From contig NZ_JAHRYQ010000002.1 in assembly GCF_020622065.1 (NCBI RefSeq), positions 431,905 through 495,904 on the forward strand: a stretch of DNA of 64,000 nucleotides, written 5' to 3'. Within the stretch, counting starts at the first letter, position 1. Every line of letters begins with the position of its first letter. Made by a program: the position numbers and the translations under genes. Source of the DNA: Geothrix sp. Its GTDB lineage: Bacteria > Acidobacteriota > Holophagae > Holophagales > Holophagaceae. This document shows positions 43,903 through 53,608 of the stretch, piece after piece. The notes beneath the pieces were generated by a model. That model made no database searches. It was not told the origin of the DNA and saw only the letters and a list, made by a program, of their open reading frames with translations.

Positions 43903-43927
43903 AAAGGCCGCTTTTGCGGCCTTTTTT
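43903..43927 (+). terminator. Rho-independent terminator of the tRNA
   Basis: AAAGGCCGC-TTTT-GCGGCC followed by six T residues, with stem 43906-43911 with 43916-43921 extended by A-T pairs. It would have ended transcription of the original tRNA gene. Confidence 0.85.
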
Positions 43928-43994
43928 CATGTCCCAAAAATCGGACGGTCCCGGACCACCCGGCAAGTCCGGCGGGCAGGTAGGGGCCCTTTGG

Positions 43995-46900
43995 TCAGAA
44001 CTGGAATCCCGCCGAGATCAGCAGGCTCTTCAGCTGAGTGTCCCGCTCGTTCTGAGTCCGGGGGCGGCCCATGATGCGTTTCCAGTCGGCGGCGTACTCG
44101 AGCTTGAGGGGAAAACCCAGCTTCAGGATCAGGCCTGCGCCCAGCGTGGTGCGGAGGGCCGGGAAGGATGGGCGGATGCTCTTTTGGGGGTCGGTCGGGT
44201 CGGTCTCGGTGGTCAGGCTGCGGTAGACCTGGCCGCTGTCCACGAAGATCTCCGCCCACACGCTCTGCATGCCGAAGAGGGGGAAGCGGTACTCGAGGTT
44301 CATGACCACCAAGGCCTGGCCGCCCAGGGGGATGGGCTGGGCCAGCTCGTGGCCCAGCGAATCCGTCCGCTGGATGTCACCCAGCATGTCCGGTTCCACG
44401 CCGCGGACGGTGAAGGAGCCGCCCCCGAAGAAGCGCTCCGACAGGGGAAGGTCCTTGGCGGATTGGGCCGTGGGGCGCGCGAGCCCCAGGCGGGCGCTGG
44501 CCATGACCACTCCGTTTTCCGCATGGAAGCCCACGGGCCAGTTCCACTGGTGCCGCAGGTCCAACTTCACGAAGCTGCTGTTGGTGGAGGTGCCGAAGAC
44601 CTGGTTGGCCAGTTCCAGCTTGCCGAGGAAGAAGGTGCCCTGGGTGGGATCGTAGGGCCGATCCCGGCGGTCCACCGCCACCTGGAGATACGGGGCGGAG
44701 ATGATGCTCCGGTCGGGCGTCCGCGCGATGAGGACGAGATCCTCCTTGCGGTAGAGCGGATGCCCGTCACTGTCGGTGTTGGCGGCCACCTCCACCCGCT
44801 CGAAGCGGTAGCCCAGCTGCACCACCTGCACCGGACTGATCTTCCACTCCAGGCTCGGCGTGAAACGCCGGCGGCGGGCGAAGAAGGCGGCCCGGGCCTC
44901 CTCGATGTAGGCGCCTTCGACCCGGAACCGCGTCTTCGGCGCCAGCAGCGCATCCAGGGAGCCGGGCAGGAACCAGGGGTCGGTGTAGCCGAGGCTGTAG
45001 CTGTCCACAGACCGCTTGATCTCGCCGGTGGGGAAGGCCCGCCGCAGGAAGGGGCTGTCCAGGGTCTGGTCGCCGGCCCGCAGGCCGGCATCCAGGGTGC
45101 GCCCCATGCCGCCCACATTCAGCCGCTGCGCGTTCAGGCCGAAGTGATAGCCCTGGGTCTTGTCGTAGCCGAAGGATTCCGAGAACACCCAGGGGCTGCG
45201 CTCCTGCAGGCGCACCGCCAGGTCCCCCCGCTGCCAGGGCTGCTGTTCCTGGTCGGGCAGATCCTTCAAGGTGAGCAGATCCACGCGCTGGAACGCGCCC
45301 AGGCCGCCCAGCTGGATCTGGCCCTGATCGAGTTTCGCGGGATCCAGCGGGCTGCCGGGAGCCAGCTCTGTTTCGCGCAGTACGGCCTCCGCGCGGGTGC
45401 GATCGGCGCCCTGGACAACCAGGCGGCGGACGCGGTCCAGGGGCTGGGCCGGCACCTGCACCCGCACCACCGGCTGGGTCTCGTCATCCTCGAAAGCCAG
45501 CCTCACCTGAGGGTTGGCAGCCCCGGCTGAAGCGAGTCGCCGACGGAGGTCGGAGACCACCAGGGCCAGGTCGTTCCGCACCAGGGGCAGCGCAGGCTTG
45601 AACGCCAGCCGGGCTCCGTCGGCGGTCGCTTCCAGGTGCCCCTCGAAGCCCTGGAGATGCCGGCGATCGGAATGGTAGTCCCTCGTACCGCGCACCGGAG
45701 CGGGCTGGTCCGACAGCGCCAACAGCAGGCTCTTGGCCAGCTGATCCCGGGGGAAGGCGGGATCAGCCGGGAGTTCCAGCACCAGCGCATCGAGGAAGCG
45801 GCGCTGGCCCTCGCGGATGATGAGGCGCACATCCACGGAGCCATCCTTGCCGACCTCCACGCGCCGCCGCACCCGCACCTCCGGAAAGCCGCGCTGAAGG
45901 TAGTGGGCGGTGAGGCGATCCTCCAGGGCCTTCATGGCCTCGGTCTTGGCGTGCGGGGGGAGAAGCAGGAAGCGCTTCGGCAGGCGGACGGCCGCCTGCA
46001 GCTCGTCGTCGGAGAGTTCCCGATTCCCTTCAAAGGTGACCCGACCGAGAATCTTGCGGGGTCCGGGCACCACGGTGAAGGTGATCACCACGGCCTCGGG
46101 GCGCTCCAGCGTCCCGGCCGTGACCTCGCGGACATAGGTCACCTGGGCCTCGGGGTGGCCCTGGTCGCGGTAGTAGCCCGTGATCCGCCCGGCGCCTTCG
46201 TCCAGCAGGCTCGGCGAATAGCGTTCGGCGCGGGCCATGGGCACGAATTCCGACAGCCGGGGACGGCCGCCCCACAAGGGACCCAGGAGGCTGAGCCCCT
46301 TCGCCTTCAGCGTGACCTTGGGCCCGGGCTTGATCTCCAGGATCATCACGCCGTCTTCGTTTTCCACCGGCAGCAGACGGACCGAGCCCTCCAGCCGCTT
46401 GTCCTTCACCAGTCGCTGGCGCAGGCGGCGCTGAGCTTCCCGCTGGACGGCGGGGGTCCAGTGGGTCCGCCCCGGCGCGATCCCCGCGATCTTCAGCAGA
46501 GCCTCCCGCGCGTAGGGCGCGGGGTCGCCTTCCAGCCGCACCTCCTGGATGACCCGGGGCGCCCCGAGGCTCAGGATCAGCCGGAGCTTCCGCCCCCCGG
46601 CCTCCAGCGCGGTGCTGACTTTGGCGCGGCGATACCCCGCCTCCCGCAGCCGTTGCTCGGAGTCTCTTTCCAGGGCCTCCAGCCGCTGGGCACCCAGCCG
46701 CTGACCCTTCCGCAGGTCCGCCGGGAGGGTCTTCCGCAGGTCCGCCGGAAGCGGGTCGCCCTCCCAGCGCCACTCGGCGACCGGGACCAGGGGATCAAGG
46801 CGCAGGATGACCTCCCCGCCAGCCCCGAGACTGCCCTCCACGGTGCGGTAGCGATCCACCAGACGCACTGCCGCCAGGGCCCGCTGAAAGCCCTCGGGAT

Positions 46901-47069
46901 CGACCTTCTGACCCGGCTGCAGACCAAGGGCCGCCCGGGCGAACCGGCGATCATCCTCATCGCCACCTTCGATCCGGATGGAGGCCACGGGAGACGACAC
47001 TGCAGCCTCCTGACCCGCGGCTGGTGCCAGGATCAGGAGGCTGCAACCCAGGGCGGCGCGGACGCGCAC
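43995..47069 (-). CDS. Omp85/BamA-TamA family outer-membrane assembly protein
   Basis: This 1024-aa protein has a signal peptide (cleavage near AAGQ), several POTRA-like repeats over about residues 30-600, then a 16-strand surface-antigen barrel ending LLISAGFQF with C-terminal Phe. It inserts or moves proteins across the outer membrane. The length is above canonical BamA (about 800) or TamA (about 580), with extra POTRA units. It is the first core-chromosome gene beside the element, convergent with the old tRNA terminator. Which subfamily it belongs to is not clear. Confidence 0.85.
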   Translation of the reverse strand: MRVRAALGCSLLILAPAAGQEAAVSSPVASIRIEGGDEDDRRFARAALGLQPGQKVDPEGFQRALAAVRLVDRYRTVEGSLGAGGEVILRLDPLVPVAEWRWEGDPLPADLRKTLPADLRKGQRLGAQRLEALERDSEQRLREAGYRRAKVSTALEAGGRKLRLILSLGAPRVIQEVRLEGDPAPYAREALLKIAGIAPGRTHWTPAVQREAQRRLRQRLVKDKRLEGSVRLLPVENEDGVMILEIKPGPKVTLKAKGLSLLGPLWGGRPRLSEFVPMARAERYSPSLLDEGAGRITGYYRDQGHPEAQVTYVREVTAGTLERPEAVVITFTVVPGPRKILGRVTFEGNRELSDDELQAAVRLPKRFLLLPPHAKTEAMKALEDRLTAHYLQRGFPEVRVRRRVEVGKDGSVDVRLIIREGQRRFLDALVLELPADPAFPRDQLAKSLLLALSDQPAPVRGTRDYHSDRRHLQGFEGHLEATADGARLAFKPALPLVRNDLALVVSDLRRRLASAGAANPQVRLAFEDDETQPVVRVQVPAQPLDRVRRLVVQGADRTRAEAVLRETELAPGSPLDPAKLDQGQIQLGGLGAFQRVDLLTLKDLPDQEQQPWQRGDLAVRLQERSPWVFSESFGYDKTQGYHFGLNAQRLNVGGMGRTLDAGLRAGDQTLDSPFLRRAFPTGEIKRSVDSYSLGYTDPWFLPGSLDALLAPKTRFRVEGAYIEEARAAFFARRRRFTPSLEWKISPVQVVQLGYRFERVEVAANTDSDGHPLYRKEDLVLIARTPDRSIISAPYLQVAVDRRDRPYDPTQGTFFLGKLELANQVFGTSTNSSFVKLDLRHQWNWPVGFHAENGVVMASARLGLARPTAQSAKDLPLSERFFGGGSFTVRGVEPDMLGDIQRTDSLGHELAQPIPLGGQALVVMNLEYRFPLFGMQSVWAEIFVDSGQVYRSLTTETDPTDPQKSIRPSFPALRTTLGAGLILKLGFPLKLEYAADWKRIMGRPRTQNERDTQLKSLLISAGFQF

Positions 47070-47073
47070 CGGC

Positions 47074-47409
47074 TCAGAATCCGGCCAGGGCTTCGTCCTC
47101 GGTGTCCTTCACTTCGAAAACCGAGTGCAGGCTGGTCATCTTGATGAGGCTGAAGATCTTGGAGCTCATGCCGCAGATGCGCAGCTCACCGCCCTTACCC
47201 TTGATGGAGGTGAAACAGCCCACCAGCTCGCCCACGCCTGAAGAATCCAGGTAGCTTACTTTGCTGAAGTTAATCACGATCTTGCGGGCGCCGTTCGTCA
47301 GGGAGGTGCGAACGGCCTCCCCCAGTTCCTGGTCGCCATCACCCAGGGTGATCTTGCCTTCGGGGTAGAGGATCAGCACGTCGTTGTGCTTGCGCGTGTT
47401 CATGATCAT
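47074..47409 (-). CDS. STAS-domain anti-sigma factor antagonist
   Basis: This 111-aa SpoIIAA-like protein has the phosphorylatable serine in SYLDSSGVGEL and a typical beta-alpha fold. It would act in partner switching with a serine kinase/anti-sigma factor, none of which is nearby. The start is at 47409, with GAGG five bases upstream; an ATG two codons later is an alternative. It is divergent from flgB and four bases from the Omp85 gene. Confidence 0.86.
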   Translation of the reverse strand: MIMNTRKHNDVLILYPEGKITLGDGDQELGEAVRTSLTNGARKIVINFSKVSYLDSSGVGELVGCFTSIKGKGGELRICGMSSKIFSLIKMTSLHSVFEVKDTEDEALAGF

Positions 47410-47492
47410 GGGGGCCTCGAGGTGAGCGGTAAGTGTAGCAAAGGTGCCAAGGTGCGGCGCAAGCCCATCCCCAGGGGCACCCGGAAAGGTTC

Positions 47493-47508
47493 CGGCACGG
47501 GGTCTGCA
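47493..47508 (+). promoter_or_regulatory. sigma-54-type promoter for the flagellar operon
   Basis: CGGCACGGGGTCTGCA has GG (47494-47495) and GC (47506-47507) with the required ten bases between, close to the TGGCAC-N5-TTGCA consensus. It lies about 50 bases before flgB. Flagellar middle and late operons are commonly sigma-54 dependent. Confidence 0.65.
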
Positions 47509-47558
47509 TCCTCCTCCTCGGAAGCCGGGTCCGCCCGGCCCATTCTGCAGGGTGCGCC

Positions 47559-47978
47559 ATGTTCGATCTCATCAGCGGTAACGGCATGATCCAGACCATG
47601 GATCGAGGCCTGACGCTGGCTTCCAAGCGCCAGACGCTCATCGCCTCCAACCTGGCGAACCTGGATACCCCCGGGTACCGGACCCGGGATTTTAGCTTTG
47701 AAGGTGCCATGAAGGCTGCTCTTGATGGGCAATCTTCGCCCAACACCATGGCGACCACCCACCCCATGCACCTCCAGGGCAGCGGGAGCGAGTCCCTGCC
47801 GCCCAGCACCGACCCCCTGCGGCCCAGTTCTGAGCGCAACGACTGCAACGATGTGAGTCTGGACCGGGAGAACATGCTGCTTTCCCGCACCCAGACCACC
47901 TACCAGAGCGCCTCCACCTTCATGCAGGTCGAGCTTCGGAAGCTCTATTCCCTCATCCGAGAAGCGAGCGCGCACTGA
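47559..47978 (+). CDS. flgB: flagellar basal-body rod protein FlgB
   Basis: This 139-aa proximal-rod subunit carries the rod-protein N-terminal motif (ASKRQTLIASNLANLDTPGYRTRDF) and a C-terminal rod helix (NMLLSRTQTTYQSASTFMQVELRKLYSLI). It forms the MS ring-rod junction with FlgC and FliE. It is the first gene of a tightly packed operon; the stop overlaps the flgC start by one base. Confidence 0.92.
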   Translation: MFDLISGNGMIQTMDRGLTLASKRQTLIASNLANLDTPGYRTRDFSFEGAMKAALDGQSSPNTMATTHPMHLQGSGSESLPPSTDPLRPSSERNDCNDVSLDRENMLLSRTQTTYQSASTFMQVELRKLYSLIREASAH

Positions 47979-48397
47979 TGAGCATCCCGCAGATTCTCGA
48001 CATCGCCAGCACCGGCATGGCCGCCCAGCGGCTCCGCGTGCAGCTCATCGCCTCGAACATCGCCAACAGCGAGACCACCCGCACGAAGGAGGGCGGACCC
48101 TACCGCCGGAAGGACGCGGTCTTCCAGTCCGAGAACCTCGGCTTCTCAGGCGCCCTGGCCGCGGCTGGCGTGAAGGTCGCCTCCATCCAGACCAGCCAGG
48201 AGCCCTTTCTGACCCGCCTGGAGCCCGGACACCCGGATGCCGACGCCGACGGCGTGGTGAGCTACCCCAATGTCAACCCCGTGGAGGAGATGGTGAACCT
48301 CACCGAGGCCAGCCGGGCCTATGAGGCCAACATCGCCGTGGTCCGCGCCGCCAAGACCATGGCCACCTCCGCCCTGGAGATCCTCCGCGTGCAGTAG
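47978..48397 (+). CDS. flgC: flagellar basal-body rod protein FlgC
   Basis: This 139-aa proximal-rod protein has the N-terminal signature STGMAAQRLRVQLIASNIANSETTRTKEGGPYRRKD and a C-terminal NPVEEMVNLTEASRAYEANIAV segment typical of FlgC. Its start overlaps flgB and it is followed by fliE. Confidence 0.94.
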   Translation: MSIPQILDIASTGMAAQRLRVQLIASNIANSETTRTKEGGPYRRKDAVFQSENLGFSGALAAAGVKVASIQTSQEPFLTRLEPGHPDADADGVVSYPNVNPVEEMVNLTEASRAYEANIAVVRAAKTMATSALEILRVQ

Positions 48398-48474
48398 CCT
48401 GTCGGATTTTCGACTTGCCCCTTTCCAGCCCCCGACCGATCGTGTGAATGGCCTTATCTCTCTGAGCCGACCCC

Positions 48475-48792
48475 ATGGACCCACTCCAGAACCTCCCCCA
48501 GCTGTCCCCCCTCAGCCCCGTCTCCGGAACCACGAAGCCCGGCCAGGGCGGCGTGGGCGGAACGGAAGAGAACCTGAACTTCGGCGACCTCCTCAAGCAG
48601 GCCATGCAGGAGGTGAACCAGGTTTCAGCCCAGGCTGAAGGTGAGGCACGGAACTTGATGACAGGGGAGAGTGCAGACATGCACACGGCCATGCTGGCAG
48701 TCCAGAAGGCCGATTTAAGCTTCCAGATGATGATGGCCGTGCGATCCAAGCTGATCGACGCCTACCGCGAGGTCATGCGCATGCAGATGTAG
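48475..48792 (+). CDS. fliE: flagellar hook-basal body protein FliE
   Basis: This 105-aa adaptor joins the MS ring to the rod. The C-terminal half (NFGDLLKQAMQEVNQVSAQA, MHTAMLAVQKADLSFQMMMAVRSKLIDAYREVMRMQM) is the FliE signature. Start ATG 48475; a 77-base gap separates it from flgC. Confidence 0.92.
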   Translation: MDPLQNLPQLSPLSPVSGTTKPGQGGVGGTEENLNFGDLLKQAMQEVNQVSAQAEGEARNLMTGESADMHTAMLAVQKADLSFQMMMAVRSKLIDAYREVMRMQM

Positions 48793-48841
48793 CGCTGGCC
48801 GAGCTTTCCGGCGCGGCCTCACCCCTGACTGAGGAACGCCT

Positions 48842-50518
48842 ATGGCCGGGGAAACGAACCTCGCGGAACAACTGACCAGCGCCTTCAAGGGCATGAGCGC
48901 CACCCAGCGCGTCATGGTGGCCGCCATTTCCCTGACAGTGCTCATGGCCCTCGGCGGCCTGGGGATCTGGGCGGGCCAGGAATCCAAGAGCATCCTGGCG
49001 GCCAACATTTCGCCCCAGGAGGCCAGCTCCATCGTGGCCCAGCTCGACAAGATGCAGGTCCCCTACGAGCTCAGCTCCGATCAGCGGACCATCCTCGTGC
49101 CGGAGAGCAAGGTCGGCCAGCTGCGCTTGAAATTTGCCGGCGATGGCCTGCTGTCGGGCGACAAGCTGGGCTTCGAGAAGCTCGAGAACGCCGGCCTTGG
49201 CACCACGGATTTCTCCCAGAAGGTGATCCACCGGCGGGCCATGGAAGCCCAGCTGGCCAAGACGATCATGAGCCTCCAACAGGTCTCCGAGGCCACCGTC
49301 CACATCACCCCTTCCAATGACAGCCCCTTCCTGACCGACAAGGAGGACGCCAAGGCCAGCGTGCTGCTCAAGCTGCGCGGCGCCCGCATCCTTCCCGACG
49401 AGAACACCCAGGCCATCGTGAACCTTGTGGCGGCCAGCGTGGAGGGCCTCAAGCCCGAACAGGTCGTGATCATCGATCAGTACAGCCGCATCCTCTCCCG
49501 CACCGGCCGCGATCCCATGGTGGGCGCCAGCGATGCCCAGAAGAAAGTTGCCCGCGAGGAGGAGGACCACCTCGTGCGCCGGGTCACCGACATGCTCGAA
49601 CCCGTGGTGGGCATCGGCAAGGTCCGCGCCACCGCCCATGTGGACCTAGATTTCGACAAGGTGAAGATCAACGAGGAGAAATTCGACCCTCAGGGCCAGG
49701 TGGAACGCAGCGTCCAGCAGAAGGACGAGAAGGTCCAGAAGCGCGATTCCGGTGCCGGCGTCCCCGGAACCGCCAGCAATGTGGCCCCGGCCAACGCCAC
49801 CGCCACGGCCGGCGTGGTGGAGAGCTCCGAGAAGAAGGAGACCACCACCAACTACGAGATCACCAAGACCGTGTCTGCCACCGAGCGGGCCACGGGCTCC
49901 GTGAAGCGCGTAACCCTGGCCGTGATCGTGGATCACATCGGCACCTGGGAGAAGGATCCCAAGGGCGAACCCGTGCTCAAGCAGACGCCGCGGTCCGCGG
50001 ACGAGCTCAAGAAGATCCGCGACCAGGTGGCCGCCGCCGTGGGCATCCAACCCAAGCGCGGCGACGAGCTCACCGTGGAGAACATGGCCTTCGCCACCTT
50101 GCAGGTGAATCCCAAGGAGGAGGCCGAGGCGAAGAAGCAGTTCTGGGTCGACCTGGTCCGCCAATTCGCCCCCAGCATCATCTACGCCGTGCTTGGGCTG
50201 GCGGTGTTCTTCATGATCATCCTGCCCATGCTCAAGCGCATGTCCGCGGCCATCAACCGGCCCACCCCCCTGCGGGTCGCCAGTGCCGAGGGCGAAGGCG
50301 CCACGGGCAGCAGCTCCCCCCGCAAGCCCGTCCAGGTGAAGTCCATGTCGGAAATCGAAGCCGAGATCGAGGCTGAGCTGAATGCCGATGCGGCCTTCAG
50401 CGCCCCCGAGGCCCGGCGCCGCGAGCTCATCCGGAAGCGGCTCCAGGAGGGCTCCCACGAAGATCCGGAAACCATGGCCTCGCTGGTGCGGTCCTGGCTT
50501 CTCGAAGAAGGAAGGTAG
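48842..50518 (+). CDS. fliF: flagellar MS-ring protein FliF
   Basis: This 558-aa protein has membrane helices at about 24-44 (VMVAAISLTVLMALGGLGIW) and about 447-467 (IIYAVLGLAVFFMIILPML). Between them is a periplasmic ring-building domain (PYELSSDQRTILVPESKVGQLRLKFAGDGL). The C-terminal cytoplasmic tail binds FliG. It forms the base on which export apparatus and rotor assemble. Confidence 0.95.
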   Translation: MAGETNLAEQLTSAFKGMSATQRVMVAAISLTVLMALGGLGIWAGQESKSILAANISPQEASSIVAQLDKMQVPYELSSDQRTILVPESKVGQLRLKFAGDGLLSGDKLGFEKLENAGLGTTDFSQKVIHRRAMEAQLAKTIMSLQQVSEATVHITPSNDSPFLTDKEDAKASVLLKLRGARILPDENTQAIVNLVAASVEGLKPEQVVIIDQYSRILSRTGRDPMVGASDAQKKVAREEEDHLVRRVTDMLEPVVGIGKVRATAHVDLDFDKVKINEEKFDPQGQVERSVQQKDEKVQKRDSGAGVPGTASNVAPANATATAGVVESSEKKETTTNYEITKTVSATERATGSVKRVTLAVIVDHIGTWEKDPKGEPVLKQTPRSADELKKIRDQVAAAVGIQPKRGDELTVENMAFATLQVNPKEEAEAKKQFWVDLVRQFAPSIIYAVLGLAVFFMIILPMLKRMSAAINRPTPLRVASAEGEGATGSSSPRKPVQVKSMSEIEAEIEAELNADAAFSAPEARRRELIRKRLQEGSHEDPETMASLVRSWLLEEGR

Positions 50519-50521
50519 GCC

Positions 50522-51526
50522 ATGGCGAAGCTGACCGGCATGCAGAAGGCCGCCGTGCTCATGGTTTCCCTGGGCGACGAGACCGCCGCGAGCATCTTCA
50601 AATACCTCGAAGAAGATGAAATCCAGACGATCTCCCGCGAGATCGCCATCACCAAGCATGTGCAACCCGAAGTCGCGGAAGAGGTCATGGAGGAGTTCCA
50701 CACCATGACCCAGGCCCGCAGCTACATCAGCCAGGGCGGTATCGAGTACGCCAAGAAGCTGCTCATCAAGTCCGTGGGTCCGGAAGTGGCGCGCAAGATC
50801 ATCGACCGCCTCGTGAAGGCCCTGGAATCCAGCGCGGGCTTCACCAGCCTGGAACGCGCCAATCCCCAGCAGCTCTCCAAGTTCATCCAGAACGAGCACC
50901 CGCAGACCATCGCCCTCATCCTGGCCCACCTGAACGCCTCGCAGGCCGCGGAGCTCATCTCGAGCCTGCCTGAAGCCCTGCGCAGCGATGTGGCCATGCG
51001 CATGGCCAGCCTCCAGGAAATCAGCCCCGAGGTGGTGCGCCGCATCAGCCTCATCCTCGAGCAGAAGCTGGAGGCCCTGGGCTCGTTCGCAACGGAAGCC
51101 TACGGCGGCGTCCGAGCCGTGGCGGAGCTCTTCAACCGCATGGATCGCAATACCGGCCGCGCCGTGCTGGAGAAGATCGAGACCGAGAATCCCCAGCTGG
51201 CCGCCAGCATCCGCGACCTCATGTTCGTCTTCGACGACATCCTGCTCATCGACGACAACGGCATCACCGAGATCCTCAAGCGGGCGGACAAGAAGACCCT
51301 CACCATCGCCCTCAAGGGCACCAGCGAGGAACTGCAGAACCAGTTCTTCCGCAACATGTCCAGCCGCGCCGTGGAACTCATGAAGGAAGAGATGGAGTTC
51401 ATGGGCCCCGTGAAGCTGAAGGATGTGGAAAAGTCCCAGCACGAGGTCGTGGAGATCGTCCGCCAGCTGGAAGAGGAAGGCGTCATCAGCATCGGCGGTG
51501 GCGGGGGCGAGGACTATGTCACATAA
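50522..51526 (+). CDS. fliG: flagellar motor switch protein FliG
   Basis: This 334-aa rotor protein contacts FliF, FliM and the stator. The N-terminal region reads TGMQKAAVLMVSLGDETAASIFKYL. The middle has the EHPQTIALILAHL motif. The C-terminal torque helix has the conserved charged residues (LLIDDNGITEILKRADKKTL). Three bases separate it from fliF. Confidence 0.96.
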   Translation: MAKLTGMQKAAVLMVSLGDETAASIFKYLEEDEIQTISREIAITKHVQPEVAEEVMEEFHTMTQARSYISQGGIEYAKKLLIKSVGPEVARKIIDRLVKALESSAGFTSLERANPQQLSKFIQNEHPQTIALILAHLNASQAAELISSLPEALRSDVAMRMASLQEISPEVVRRISLILEQKLEALGSFATEAYGGVRAVAELFNRMDRNTGRAVLEKIETENPQLAASIRDLMFVFDDILLIDDNGITEILKRADKKTLTIALKGTSEELQNQFFRNMSSRAVELMKEEMEFMGPVKLKDVEKSQHEVVEIVRQLEEEGVISIGGGGGEDYVT

Positions 51527-52247
51527 GGGGTTCATCCGGTCCGAGGACATCCAGGGCACGCGCCTGGAGGCCTTCCCCTACTTCCCCGTGGACGCGACGC
51601 TTAGCCATGGCGGACTCGACGAGGGTGGCAGCTCCGTCGCCTCGGACCTGGGCGACGAAGCCGCCTCTCAGGTGCCCGTGGAGCAGCGCCTCGTGGACCG
51701 CCTCCAAGAAGCGGAGCGCCAGGCCCAAGACATCGCCCGCCGGGCCTACGAGGAGGGCTTCGCCTCGGGCGAGGCCGAGGGCCGCACCTTCGGCGAAAGC
51801 CAGTACAAGGGCTACATCCAGCGCCTGGTGGAGCACCTGGACGAGCTGTCCCAGGTGACCCTCGCCCTCCGCGAAGCCCTGAACGAGGAGATGGTGGCCC
51901 TGGCCCTGGCCGTGGGCGAACACCTGGCTGTCCAGCAGATCGACCGTTCCCCCGGGGCGGTGAAGGCGCTCATGGAAGGGGTGCTGGAGGAACTTCCCTT
52001 TCCGCTGCCCCACGGCCGCCGGGAGGGGGAAGCGCCCTTGCTGGTCTTCCTCAACCCTCAGGACCTCAGCCAGGTCGGCGATCAATTCGTCGGTCACGGG
52101 GGCCTGAATCTGACGGCCGATGCCAGCCTGTCGCGTGGCAGCTTGCGGGCCGAGACCCCCCAGGGTGTTCTCAACGGCAGCCTGGAGGGTCGCCGTGAGC
52201 GCCTCCTCCAGCTCATCGCCCGCATGCGCGAGGGCCAGGCTCCATGA
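51516..52247 (+). CDS. fliH: flagellar export regulator FliH
   Basis: This 243-aa protein has a disordered N-terminus, a central coiled coil (EAERQAQDIARRAYEEGFASGEAEGRTFGESQ with GxxxG-like spacing) and a C-terminal domain. It binds and regulates the ATPase FliI. Start ATG 51516, overlapping fliG by 11 bases. Confidence 0.82.
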   Translation: MSHKGFIRSEDIQGTRLEAFPYFPVDATLSHGGLDEGGSSVASDLGDEAASQVPVEQRLVDRLQEAERQAQDIARRAYEEGFASGEAEGRTFGESQYKGYIQRLVEHLDELSQVTLALREALNEEMVALALAVGEHLAVQQIDRSPGAVKALMEGVLEELPFPLPHGRREGEAPLLVFLNPQDLSQVGDQFVGHGGLNLTADASLSRGSLRAETPQGVLNGSLEGRRERLLQLIARMREGQAP

Positions 52248-53608
52248 GCCCCGTCCTCCTGGATCCCGGGGCCCTCGCGGCCCGCATGCGGGGACTCCCG
52301 AAGGCCGACTGGATGGGCCGGGTCACCAAGGTGGTGGGCCTGGTGGTCGAATCCACGGGCCCCGAGTGCTCCGTGGGCGAGCAGATGCTCATCCACGGCC
52401 TGGATCAGGCGGGGCGCCCGCGGCTTATCCATGCGGAAGTGGTGGGATTCTCCGGTCAGCGCGTGCTGCTCATGCCCATCGAAGAGACCGAAGGCATCCG
52501 CCCGGGCCTTTGGGTGGAGGGCACGGGCCACCAATCGGAACTGCCCTTGTCCGAGGACCTGCTGGGCCGCGTGATCGATCCCCTGGGCCGGCCCCTGGAT
52601 GGGGGACCGCCCATCGAAGCCACGGCCCATCTGCCCCTCCAGGGCCCACCGCCCAACCCCATGCGCCGCAAGCGGATCGACCAGGTCCTGTCCACGGGCG
52701 TAAGGGCCATCGACGGCCTGCTCACCCTGGGCAAGGGCCAGCGGGTGGGCATTTTCTCGGGATCGGGCGTGGGCAAGTCCACCCTGCTCGGCATGGTGGC
52801 CCGCAACACCTCGGCCGAGGTGAATGTGATCACGCTGGTGGGTGAGCGGGGCCGCGAGCTGCGCGAGTTCATCGAGAACGACCTGGGCGAGGAGGGCCTC
52901 CGCCGCAGCGTGGTGGTGGTCTCCACCAGCGACCAGACGCCCCTGCTCCGCCTCCGTTGCGCCATGGCCGGCACCACGGTGGCCGAGTATTTCATGCGTC
53001 AGGGCAAGGATGTGCTGCTGATGATGGACAGCGTCACCCGCTTCGCCATGGCCCAGCGGGAAGTGGGCCTCAGTGCCGGAGAACCGCCCAGCTCCCGGGG
53101 CTACACGCCCTCAGTCTTCGCCCTGCTGCCGCGTCTCATGGAGCGGGCCGGCACCTTCGAGGGCATGGGCTCCATCACCGGCATCTACACGGTGCTGGTG
53201 GAGGGCGACGACATGAACGAGCCCATCAGCGACGCCGTGCGCGGCATCCTGGACGGCCATGTGGTGCTTTCGCGCAAACTCGGCTCGAAGAACCACTTCC
53301 CTGCCATTGATGTGCTGGCCAGCCTCTCGCGCCTCTTCAGCGCCCTGGCGCCCCCGGAGCAGAAGCAGCTGGCCAGCAAGCTGCGCGACCTCATGGCCAC
53401 CTACCAGGATGCCGAGGATCTCATCCAGATCGGCGCCTACACCAAGGGCTCCAGCTCCGCCATCGACCAGGCCATCCAGTTCCAGCCCGCCATCCAGGCC
53501 TTCCTCCGCCAGGCCACCGCCGAGGCCTCCGATCATCACCAGGCCATGCTCGCCATGGGCCAGATCTTCGGCATCGACCTCGCGCCGTTCCTGAAGGGAC
53601 GCGCCTGA
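52244..53608 (+). CDS. fliI: flagellum-specific ATPase FliI
   Basis: This 454-aa F1-beta-like ATPase of the flagellar export machine has Walker A GSGVGKST (about 170-177), Walker B VLLMMDSVTRFAMAQREVGL, and the C-terminal YTKGSSSAIDQAI typical of FliI. Its start overlaps fliH (ATGA). Confidence 0.96.
   Translation: MSPVLLDPGALAARMRGLPKADWMGRVTKVVGLVVESTGPECSVGEQMLIHGLDQAGRPRLIHAEVVGFSGQRVLLMPIEETEGIRPGLWVEGTGHQSELPLSEDLLGRVIDPLGRPLDGGPPIEATAHLPLQGPPPNPMRRKRIDQVLSTGVRAIDGLLTLGKGQRVGIFSGSGVGKSTLLGMVARNTSAEVNVITLVGERGRELREFIENDLGEEGLRRSVVVVSTSDQTPLLRLRCAMAGTTVAEYFMRQGKDVLLMMDSVTRFAMAQREVGLSAGEPPSSRGYTPSVFALLPRLMERAGTFEGMGSITGIYTVLVEGDDMNEPISDAVRGILDGHVVLSRKLGSKNHFPAIDVLASLSRLFSALAPPEQKQLASKLRDLMATYQDAEDLIQIGAYTKGSSSAIDQAIQFQPAIQAFLRQATAEASDHHQAMLAMGQIFGIDLAPFLKGRA

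Noticed and set aside
48398-48474. A second sigma-54 promoter before fliE
   Set aside because: The GG and GC elements are separated by 11 bases, not 10, so the spacing does not fit.
49646-51559. A 637-codon minus-strand frame across fliF and fliG
   Set aside because: Same antisense shadow effect, with a Leu/His/Gly-rich product unlike any protein; fliF and fliG are diagnostic on the plus strand.
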